Source of the DNA: Bacillota bacterium
GTDB taxonomy: Bacteria; Bacillota; Bacilli; Paenibacillales; NBRC-103111
Direction: 5' to 3'
Length of the DNA: 64,000 nucleotides
NCBI GenBank assembly: GCA_023393235.1
Contig: JAEWMH010000080.1
Span: 16,443-80,442, forward strand
Both the position numbers and the translations under genes were made by a program. Within the stretch, counting starts at the first letter, position 1. Each line of letters starts with the position of its first letter. The notes under the pieces were generated by a model. That model was not told the DNA's origin and made no database searches. It saw nothing but the letters and a program-made list of their open reading frames with translations. Of this stretch, positions 33,324 through 39,866 are shown in pieces.

Positions 33324-34712
33324 TTATTTGGAGTTGGCTTGCTTTTGCACCTGATCCAGCTTGTCGGTGACTTGTTTGGCGGTTGCGCCGCCGGAGATGA
33401 GCTTCTGGATTTGCGTTTCGGTTTCCTTATACACCTCGGACTGGATGGTGGAGTCGAAGTGGGAGAAGGCGCCTCCGGCCTTGTTCACAATATCCATGAC
33501 CGACTTCACCAGCGGGTCCTGCACCTTGCCCAGAGCATCGGCAGACAGCTTCATGGACGGCAGCACACCATCCTCCAGGAGACCACGGAGCTGCATTTCA
33601 TCATTGAACAGGTTCTTAATAAACGCCTTCACTGCTGTCAGCTCATTCGGCTTCAGGTTGGAGGAGAAGCCGTAGCCGTTGGCGTAGTTGCCGTTGATGA
33701 AGGTTTGGTTGCCCATCCCGCCTGTTACGGGGGGCATGGAGAAGTACCCTACCTTGTTGGTCAGGTCCCCTGCCTGAGCCTGATCCTTAAACACGGAGGA
33801 GCGCCAGCTGCCATCGAACATCATAGCCCCTTTGCCTGTCAGGAACTGGTTGAGCATTTCCGGGTATTCCATCCCCAGCTCACCTTTGGTGAAGTAACCC
33901 TTCTTGACCCATTCCTCATATTTGGAAAAAGCAGATACGACCTCAGGGGCATTCCATGCCTTTTTCCCGGTGGCAAAACCTTCAATGGAATCCGGTCCGG
34001 CATACCGGCCGATCAGGGTGTTCAGCAGCATGTTGGGTACCCATGCACCCTTGGAGCCCATAGCGAAGGGGGTTACACCCTTTTCCTTCAGCTTGGCCGC
34101 TGCCGACTCCAGCTCCTCCCAGGTGGCGGGTACCTTGATGCCATTTTGCTCGAACAGAGGTTTATTGTAGAAGAAGCCTTCCGTATTACCGCCGATGGGC
34201 AACCCGTAAACTTTGCCGTCCAGGGTAAACTGGTTCAGGTTGATGAACTTCGAATCGATGCCCAGCTCCTTCAGAATGGGAGTCAGGTCCAGGAGGCGTC
34301 CGGCCTTGGCATACTTCAGCGCATCCCCCGCGCCGCCGAACAGGTCAAAAATCTTCGGCGGGTTGCCCGCCGCCATCTCCGCCGGAAGCTTAGTGAAGCG
34401 GTTCACCTGGTCCTCTACGCCGTCCAGCTGCAAAGTAAGACCGGGCACATCCTGCTGGGTCTTCTTCACCACATCATCCAGAATCGCCTTGCGGAACTTC
34501 TGGGCTTCGCCGATCTGGATGTGGCGCAGGGAAACGGTAAAGGGCTCCGCTTTCGGCGCAGTGGAAGCTTGCGGCGAAGCCGTCGCGGCAGTGCTGGCGG
34601 CGGCAGTTGCAGCAGCGGATGGTGCAGCAGAGTCTTTGTCATCCCCACAACCGGCCAGTACCGCGGCAGAGGCGAGGACGGTGCTCAAGGCAAGCGTTAC
34701 AGCTTTTTTCAT
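33324..34712 (-). CDS. Extracellular solute-binding lipoprotein, family 1
   Basis: The 462-residue product has a lipoprotein signal (LALSTVLASAAVLAGCGDD, lipidated Cys22) followed by a low-complexity Ala/Ser/Thr/Pro linker to about residue 55. The mature domain is a family 1 sugar-binding protein: 'DLFGGAGDALKYAKAGRLLDLTP', 'KVYGLPIGGNTEGFFYNKPLFEQNGIKVPATWEELESAAAKLKEKGVTPFAMG', and 'QFLTGKGAMMFDGSWRSSVF'. With NagZ nearby, an N-acetylglucosamine-containing ligand is likely but inferred. It is first in the operon, with GGGAGG before ATG. Confidence 0.93.
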   Translation of the reverse strand: MKKAVTLALSTVLASAAVLAGCGDDKDSAAPSAAATAAASTAATASPQASTAPKAEPFTVSLRHIQIGEAQKFRKAILDDVVKKTQQDVPGLTLQLDGVEDQVNRFTKLPAEMAAGNPPKIFDLFGGAGDALKYAKAGRLLDLTPILKELGIDSKFINLNQFTLDGKVYGLPIGGNTEGFFYNKPLFEQNGIKVPATWEELESAAAKLKEKGVTPFAMGSKGAWVPNMLLNTLIGRYAGPDSIEGFATGKKAWNAPEVVSAFSKYEEWVKKGYFTKGELGMEYPEMLNQFLTGKGAMMFDGSWRSSVFKDQAQAGDLTNKVGYFSMPPVTGGMGNQTFINGNYANGYGFSSNLKPNELTAVKAFIKNLFNDEMQLRGLLEDGVLPSMKLSADALGKVQDPLVKSVMDIVNKAGGAFSHFDSTIQSEVYKETETQIQKLISGGATAKQVTDKLDQVQKQANSK

Positions 34713-34833
34713 TGGACGGGACCTCCCATGTATCGTTCTATTGGATTACACCCTGATTATAATCCGGTGCGCCGAAGCCGGGCAGATTCACATTTCCATT
34801 ATCAGGGGGCAAAATCCTCTACAAGAATCCTGC

Positions 34834-34872
34834 CAAAAACGCCGGAGCCTCCCTTTGGGGCAGCTCTGGCGT
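34834..34872 (-). terminator. Terminator of the XRE/membrane-protein pair
   Basis: ACGCCGGAGC (34839-34848) pairs with GCTCTGGCGT (34863-34872), one mismatch. On the minus strand TTTTT follows. Confidence 0.78.
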
Positions 34873-34912
34873 CCGTTTACTCTAGGGCATGTTTGCAAAC
34901 CCGCCCCAGCGC

Positions 34913-35242
34913 TCAGCTCTTGAAATCCCTCACATAGAAATACCCTGCGGATACAGCTCCCACCAGTGCGGTCACGGAAAAGCATAAAAGCAGCATCTGT
35001 CGGAAGTGCTCTGTATTCTGCGGCACCAGCAGCACAAACAGGATGAGCATCCCCATCAAGGTACTGAACATCCGGTTGGTTACGTTCAGCCGGATTTTCA
35101 CGCCGTACTCATCGGTTTTCCCGATTTTGCTAAAAAAATAGGTATAAGCAGCAGCACTCAGGAAAGCCACTGCCGCGGCCACTCCCACAAACAGGTTAAA
35201 GTTGCCGCTGATCTTGAGCCAATGGTCCAAATACTCAATCAT
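34913..35242 (-). CDS. Small membrane protein of the XRE-partner (DUF2178/DUF3796-like) type
   Basis: The 109-residue product has three or four hydrophobic segments ('FNLFVGVAAAVAFLSAAAYTYFF', 'MFSTLMGMLILFVLLVPQ' and 'MLLLCFSVTALVGAVSAGYFYV'). It overlaps the XRE gene by 4 nt (ATGA). A short XRE repressor followed by a small membrane protein is a common Firmicute pair of unknown role, sometimes controlling its own expression or membrane stress. Confidence 0.7.
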   Translation of the reverse strand: MIEYLDHWLKISGNFNLFVGVAAAVAFLSAAAYTYFFSKIGKTDEYGVKIRLNVTNRMFSTLMGMLILFVLLVPQNTEHFRQMLLLCFSVTALVGAVSAGYFYVRDFKS

Positions 35243-35469
35243 GCTTCTCCTCCTCCTTTTTCGTAGGTAAACATATCCTCAATCCGCACTCCGAAAAAAT
35301 CCGCAATGCGGTAAGCCAACAGAAGTGAGGGGGAATAGTTATTTTTCTCCATGACAAATATCGTTTGTTTGGACACCCCTACCGCCTGGGCCAGCTCACT
35401 TTGGGACAGCCGTCTCAACACACGGTACTCATACACTTTGTTTATAATGGAATCTGTGTTTTTTTCCAA
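35239..35469 (-). CDS. Short XRE-family regulator
   Basis: The 76-residue product is almost entirely HTH: 'INKVYEYRVLRRLSQSELAQAVGVSKQTIFVMEKNNYSPSLLLAYRIADFFGVRIEDMFTY'. This is the compact YgzD/YozG-like type. I place the start at TTG 35469 (MEKNTDS), with GGAGGGAGG 7 nt upstream; the longer reading starts inside that site. Co-transcribed with the membrane protein by overlap. Confidence 0.85.
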   Translation of the reverse strand: MEKNTDSIINKVYEYRVLRRLSQSELAQAVGVSKQTIFVMEKNNYSPSLLLAYRIADFFGVRIEDMFTYEKGGGEA

Positions 35470-35542
35470 TTGTAAACCTCCCTCCACCAATATAATAAAT
35501 TATAATTTAACAAAAGTAAAGTTTACTTATACTTTTGTTGTT

Positions 35543-35729
35543 CCTTACGGACCGAGAGGGCGCTATTTTGCCAAAATGCAGCTTTCTAATCCTTTCGCGG
35601 ACACACGGTACGCTATTTCCTCTTAGTTCCCTCCAAACCCCCATTTTTTCATCGAATAACGGCTCCTGTGTCCGCCAAAATGGAGAAACGCCGGATTTCA
35701 GTAAAATAACGCCCCCTGTGTCCGTTAGC
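35543..35729. repeat. Intergenic inverted-word array, copy G (2+2)
   Basis: This lies in the gap 35470-35903. Forward-type words start at about 35544 (TTACGGACCGAGAGGGCGCTATTTT) and 35598 (GCGGACACACGGTACGCTATTT). Reverse words are GAATAACGGCTCCTGTGTCC near 35652-35675 and AAATAACGCCCCCTGTGTCC then GTTAG ending 35729. It is more diverged than other copies: two words have lost the TAAC edge. The rest of the gap (35730-35903) shows nothing recognisable. Confidence 0.68.
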
Positions 35730-35903
35730 TCGGCGATGGTTGGCAGGCTATGTAGGCTGCTCCAAACAAAAAGGACTTCCGCCCCAATTTCAGGCTGAAA
35801 TCCTCAAAGATAGCTTCACTATGGTTTCATGATTCATGATGGCTTAGCTTACAAATGGCCACTACGGATAACCGTCCGGCCCAAGCTGCCGCGCAAGCTT
35901 CCC

Positions 35904-36374
35904 TTACTTGTCTTCCTGCGGCTGCTTCATAAGGATCTGGGTGAGCTCCTTCATGAACATATTGATGTCCTTGAATTGGCGGTATACGGAAGCGAAGCGC
36001 ACATACGCCACCTCGTCCACCGGATACAGCTCCTGCATCACCAGTTCGCCTATATTGCGGCTTTCCACCTCCGCCTGGGCCGTGGTGCGGAGCTGTTTTT
36101 CCACCTCGGAGACCAGCGCTTCCAGCTGTTCCACGGAAACGGGGCGCTTCTCGCAGGCCCGGATTAGTCCGCGCATCACCTTCTCGCGGCTGAATTCCTC
36201 GCGGCTGCCGTCTTTTTTAATTACCATCAACGGGGTTTCCTCCACCATCTCGAAGGTGGTGAACCGTTTTCCGCATTTTTCGCATTCCCTGCGGCGGCGG
36301 ATGGATTTGTTTTCGTTGGCCGCCCGGGAATCCAGCACCTTGGTGCCCGCATAATCGCAATAAGGACATTTCAT
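35904..36374 (-). CDS. nrdR: Transcriptional repressor NrdR
   Basis: The 156-residue product is of standard length. It has a zinc ribbon (Cys3, Cys6, Cys31, Cys34 in '[10 protein letters not shown]' and 'ECEKCGKRF') followed by an ATP-cone ('[41 protein letters not shown]'). It represses ribonucleotide reductase genes in response to ATP/dATP. In Bacillus it lies near coaE and polA, as here. No ribonucleotide reductase gene is in the window. Confidence 0.97.
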   Translation of the reverse strand: MKCPYCDYAGTKVLDSRAANENKSIRRRRECEKCGKRFTTFEMVEETPLMVIKKDGSREEFSREKVMRGLIRACEKRPVSVEQLEALVSEVEKQLRTTAQAEVESRNIGELVMQELYPVDEVAYVRFASVYRQFKDINMFMKELTQILMKQPQEDK

Positions 36375-36420
36375 TGTTTTTGTTCCTCCCGGTTCTTCGC
36401 AGTTTACAATCCGCTAGTTA

Positions 36421-36473
36421 GGCGTGTCTGAAAAATCGCTGAAATCTGCACCCCTTGGAGCCTTCAGACACGC
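36421..36473. promoter_or_regulatory. 11-bp inverted repeat between nrdR and the SASP gene
   Basis: GGCGTGTCTGA (36421-36431) and TCAGACACGCC (36463-36473) are exact inverted repeats separated by about 31 nt. It lies upstream of both divergent genes. It does not match the usual NrdR box. It could be a terminator for readthrough or an operator; a TGTTTT follows on the plus strand. Confidence 0.5.
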
Positions 36474-36494
36474 CCTGTTTTCCAGCGGTTCCCT

Positions 36495-36525
36495 TGATTG
36501 AAGCCGCGGTCTTCGACACACAATA
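36495..36525 (+). promoter_or_regulatory. Possible sigma-G-type promoter for the SASP gene
   Basis: TGATTG (36495-36500) and CACAATA (36519-36525) are 18 nt apart and vaguely fit forespore promoter elements. Weak match; expected from the gene's role. Confidence 0.3.
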
Positions 36526-36556
36526 GCATTACCAACCGACAAGGAGGTGAACACAC

Positions 36557-36775
36557 ATGGGCGCAGGACAATCCCGCAACAGCAACACTCTGGTAGTTCC
36601 TCAAGCTAACCAAGCTCTGGATCAACTGAAATATGAAGTGGCTCAAGAGCTGGGTATCGCCATTCCGCAAGACGGATACTATGGCAACATGGCTACACGC
36701 GACACCGGCGCAATTGGTGGCCACATCACACGCCGTCTGGTACAAATCGCCGAACAAACTCTTTCCGGAAAATAA
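36557..36775 (+). CDS. Alpha/beta-type small acid-soluble spore protein
   Basis: The 72-residue product contains the family signatures: 'NTLVVPQANQALDQLKYEVAQELGI' with the GPR protease cleavage zone (around YEVAQELGI) and the DNA-binding helix 'GNMATRDTGAIGGHITRRLVQIAEQTL'. It coats and protects spore DNA against UV and heat, and is degraded at germination. AAGGAGG lies 9 nt before ATG. It is direct evidence that the host forms endospores. Confidence 0.97.
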   Translation: MGAGQSRNSNTLVVPQANQALDQLKYEVAQELGIAIPQDGYYGNMATRDTGAIGGHITRRLVQIAEQTLSGK

Positions 36776-36808
36776 TGCAATAACGGCTTTATTGTAAAGC
36801 CCGGAGAC

Positions 36809-36855
36809 GCACCGGAGGTCCTTCCCCACAAGGAAGCGGCTTCCGGTGCTTCTTC
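36809..36855 (+). terminator. Terminator of the SASP gene
   Basis: GCACCGGA pairs with TCCGGTGC (36842-36849), with an inner CCTTCC/GGAAG stem, then TTCTT. It lies between convergent genes and may serve both. Confidence 0.7.
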
Positions 36856-36870
36856 CGGTTATCCCCGCGC

Positions 36871-37428
36871 TTACTCATACAGCTCCTGGTACTTATGGTA
36901 ATAATACATCACCTTGCGGACATAACGGCTTGTCTCTCCGAAGGGGATCGCATCGACTGTTTGCAGAGTGCCGTCCCAAATCCCTTTTTCCAGCCAATCC
37001 GAAACATTCGCCGGTCCCGCATTATACGAGGCGACCGCCTTCACCACATCCTGGTCATGCTTCTTTAGCATCATGGCCAAATACCAGGTGCCCACCCGGA
37101 TGTTGACCTCCGGCTCCTCCATATCCTTTAACGACAGCCCCTCAAATTCCCGCTCCTGCAAAATGGACTTGGCGGTAGGCGGCATAATCTGCATCATGCC
37201 CACTGCACCCTTGTAGGATTCCGCATTGGGACGGTAATTGGTTTCCACCCGGATCACCGCCGCGATCAAACGCGGATCCAGCTGTGCCTCGGCGGCAGCC
37301 TGGTCGATTTCCTCCCGGTACATAATGGGATAAATCAGCCTGCCCAGCCATTCGCTCCGGTAGAATAAAACCAGGACCAGCAGGAGCAGCACCAGGGCGA
37401 ACCAGCGCTTCTTTTGCCTGCTTCTCAT
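36871..37428 (-). CDS. Membrane-anchored lytic transglycosylase (SLT domain)
   Basis: The 185-residue product has an N-terminal basic stretch and one membrane helix ('FALVLLLLVLVLFYRSEW', residues 10-28). An SLT domain follows: 'LDPRLIAAVIRVETNYRPNAES' with the catalytic Glu in RVETNY, 'GAVGMMQIMPPTAKSI', 'NIRVGTWYLAMML' and 'AVASYNAGPANV'. It cleaves peptidoglycan glycan strands outside the cell, forming 1,6-anhydro ends. It overlaps coaE by 4 nt. NagZ at 25.8 kb would act on related breakdown products. Confidence 0.93.
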   Translation of the reverse strand: MRSRQKKRWFALVLLLLVLVLFYRSEWLGRLIYPIMYREEIDQAAAEAQLDPRLIAAVIRVETNYRPNAESYKGAVGMMQIMPPTAKSILQEREFEGLSLKDMEEPEVNIRVGTWYLAMMLKKHDQDVVKAVASYNAGPANVSDWLEKGIWDGTLQTVDAIPFGETSRYVRKVMYYYHKYQELYE

Positions 37429-38021
37429 GCCAGCCCCTTCTTGCGCAGGTATTGCTCCACCTGCCGTTCCGTCTCCTCCGGCGTCCCGCTGTTGTCAATA
37501 ACCACGTCCGCCCATTCCTTCTTCCACTCCAGGGGCATCTGCGCATCAATCCGCTGCTCCGCTTCCTCCCCGTTTAAACCGTCCCGCTGCCCAAGCCGCT
37601 CCAATTGGATTTCCCTGTCGGCAGCTACCACCAACACTTCCTGGAACATATCCTCCATCTGCGCTTCATACAAAAGCGGCACATCCGCCACCACCAGCTT
37701 GTCCGGCTGAAGGCGCTCCGCCTCCGCCATACGCTCCTGCAGCAGCTGGATAATGGCAGGATGCAGCAGCTCCTCCAGTCGTTTGCGTTTGGCGTCGTTC
37801 TCAAACACAACCTTGCCCAGCTGCTTGCGGTTAAGCGTCCCATCCCCGTTGAGCATGTCCGGTCCGAAGACCCGGACCACCTCCGCAAGCGCCGGGGCAC
37901 CGGGCTCCACAACCTCCCGGGCCAGGATATCCGCATCGATGACGATGGCTCCCCGGGAGGCCAGCAGCCGGGATACTGTACTTTTTCCGCAGGCGATGCC
38001 TCCGGTTAATCCGATATTCAT
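37425..38021 (-). CDS. coaE: Dephospho-CoA kinase
   Basis: The 198-residue product catalyses the last step of coenzyme A synthesis. The P-loop is 'GLTGGIACGKSTVSRLLA' (family GGxxxGKS), then 'GAIVIDADILAREVV', 'VVADVPLLYEAQMEDMF' and 'VLVVAADREIQLERLGQRDGLNGEEAEQRIDAQMP', and a C-terminal 'VIDNSGTPEETERQVEQYL'. Length and motifs are standard. The position after ytaF is the same as in Bacillus. Confidence 0.97.
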   Translation of the reverse strand: MNIGLTGGIACGKSTVSRLLASRGAIVIDADILAREVVEPGAPALAEVVRVFGPDMLNGDGTLNRKQLGKVVFENDAKRKRLEELLHPAIIQLLQERMAEAERLQPDKLVVADVPLLYEAQMEDMFQEVLVVAADREIQLERLGQRDGLNGEEAEQRIDAQMPLEWKKEWADVVIDNSGTPEETERQVEQYLRKKGLA

Positions 38022-38085
38022 AAGGTACGCACTCCCGTTAATTCTAATCTTGCCTTAAGCCTGTTGACTTCCATCACTTATATAC

Positions 38086-38793
38086 TTACATCAGCCTGAA
38101 TATCCCCATCAGCATCAGGATGCAGCCGGGCAGAACCGATAATTTTCTGATCCATTGAACATTGGAATACATAAAGCCGAAGCGCAGCCCGCCCAGAATG
38201 AAGCTCCCTGAGGCTACAGCTATAACGGCAGAGGTCAAAAGCGGCGTATAGCCGATAAAAGCAGCGCCGATCCCCGCCCCGAAGGCATCCAGGGACAAAG
38301 CCAAGCCCAGCCATGCCGCCTCCATGGCGGAAATCACGCCGGAGCGGTCCAAATCCGCGGCAGAGGGGGTTCGCAAAATCTGGATCACCAGCCCCAGCCG
38401 TTTCAGCTCAATAGACAGCACCCGTGCTTCCTGTCTGTTGTTCTCCTGCTGCTCCTGTTTCCCTACTGGAACTGTCCCAGCGGCGACGGCCGAAGACTGG
38501 GCTTCCTCCGTCCCTTCGTCTTCCCCGTTTCTTCTCATCTGAATAACTGCCCAGAAGCCCAATCCGATGAGAATAACGGCGCCGGCGGTTTTGGCGACAC
38601 TCTCCGGAATATACGCAGTGGCGGCCACCCCGATCTGCATCGCGGCAAAAAACACCAGCCCGGACATCACCGCAATAATCAGGACGGAGATAACCGGTAT
38701 TTTGATTTTGCGCAGACCATACATAGCTCCTACTCCGAAACCGTCCAAACTGACTGCCAATGCCAACGCCAACAGGGATACCAAATGCGGCAC
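38086..38793 (-). CDS. ytaF: Sporulation membrane protein YtaF (MntP-like fold)
   Basis: The product is about 235 residues, two repeats of three membrane helices: 'LVSLLALALAVSLDGFGVGAMYGLRKIKIP' and 'AWLGLALSLDAFGAGIGAAFIGYTPLL'. The duplicated S-L-D-(G/A)-F-G motif is shared with the MntP manganese exporters. A charged cytoplasmic loop (about residues 88-140) separates the halves. I start it at GTG 38793, preceded by GGGAGGGG; the reading from 38922 adds non-membrane sequence. Known as a sporulation membrane protein; the transported ion, if any, is unproven. Confidence 0.92.
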   Translation of the reverse strand: MPHLVSLLALALAVSLDGFGVGAMYGLRKIKIPVISVLIIAVMSGLVFFAAMQIGVAATAYIPESVAKTAGAVILIGLGFWAVIQMRRNGEDEGTEEAQSSAVAAGTVPVGKQEQQENNRQEARVLSIELKRLGLVIQILRTPSAADLDRSGVISAMEAAWLGLALSLDAFGAGIGAAFIGYTPLLTSAVIAVASGSFILGGLRFGFMYSNVQWIRKLSVLPGCILMLMGIFRLM

Positions 38794-38940
38794 CGTAAAC
38801 CCCTCCCAAGCCGTTAAGATAGTGGCTGCATTCCTCTGTGATATGCAGATCACTCTCATCTTATGGTTTAGGCTTGGCCCTGGTGCGCGGCTTTGGATAA
38901 CCGCCCCTCCGGAATCTTCCACCTGCTTCCAGCAGGAGCT

Positions 38941-39825
38941 TTATTCCTCTTTGGTTGGTTGCCCCTTGCTGCGGCGCAGCTTCTTCATCCGCCGTGTCAC
39001 TTCCGGCTGGCAATGGGGGCAATAATGGGTGCCCCGCCCCGCCAGCACCGTCTTCTCAATCGGCCTGCCGCAATGGCCGCAAGGCTCGTTCTTACGCCCG
39101 TAGGCCTTCAGCTGGTGCTGGAACATCCCCATCTCGCCCTGTCCGTTCACATAGGACTTGATAGAGGAGCCCCCGGCTTGCACCGATTCGGCCAGGGTGT
39201 CCACAATCGCCCGGTGCAGCCGCTTCAGTTCCGCGGGCGACAGGCTGTCCGCCGTTCTCGCCGGATGGATGCCTGCCGTGAACAGGGCTTCGTCGGCATA
39301 AATATTGCCTATGCCCACAATGACCTCCTGGTTTAGGAGGAGAGGTTTGATTTTAGTGGACCGGCGGGCAATCCGGGCGGTGAAGGCCGCCAGCGTAAAC
39401 GCCGGGTCCAGGGGCTCCAGCCCCAGCTTATGCAGCGGGGGACTCACCCACTCCTCTCCTGTCCGGAACAGGTGCATGGTGCCGAACTGGCGAACATCCT
39501 TGTAGCGCAGATCCGTCCCGTCGGTAAAATGGAACAGCACATGGGTGTGCAGCTCCCGGGGCGCTTCCGCCGGATAGACGCCATACCGCCCCTCCATCCG
39601 CAGATGGGAGACCAGCACCAGGTCATCCAGCAGGAAGCGGAGGAACTTCCCTCTCCGCTCCACATCTCGGATGGTCTGCCCCTCCAGAAGCCGGGCGAAC
39701 TCCTCCGGCTCCCCGGGCAGACGGATGATCCGCGGCAGCTCCACGGAGACGGAAGCGATGGTTTTTCCTTTGACCAGCATTTGCAGTGTGCGCTTGACCG
39801 TTTCCACCTCTGGCAGCTCCGGCAT
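38941..39825 (-). CDS. mutM: Formamidopyrimidine-DNA glycosylase
   Basis: The 294-residue product begins with the catalytic PELPEVETV (Pro2 nucleophile after Met removal, Glu3). Lys in 'VERRGKFLRFLLDDL', the helix-two-turn-helix 'IVGIGNIYADEALF' and 'QAGGSSIKSYVNGQGEMGMFQHQLKAYGRKNEPCGHCG', and a C-terminal zinc finger (CGHC...CPHC) are all present. It removes 8-oxoguanine and ring-opened purines and nicks the strand. It lies 41 nt downstream of polA, as in Bacillus. Confidence 0.97.
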   Translation of the reverse strand: MPELPEVETVKRTLQMLVKGKTIASVSVELPRIIRLPGEPEEFARLLEGQTIRDVERRGKFLRFLLDDLVLVSHLRMEGRYGVYPAEAPRELHTHVLFHFTDGTDLRYKDVRQFGTMHLFRTGEEWVSPPLHKLGLEPLDPAFTLAAFTARIARRSTKIKPLLLNQEVIVGIGNIYADEALFTAGIHPARTADSLSPAELKRLHRAIVDTLAESVQAGGSSIKSYVNGQGEMGMFQHQLKAYGRKNEPCGHCGRPIEKTVLAGRGTHYCPHCQPEVTRRMKKLRRSKGQPTKEE

Positions 39826-39866
39826 CCTGTGATTCCTCCTCGCTATTGGTTGGGGGTTATCCCCGT

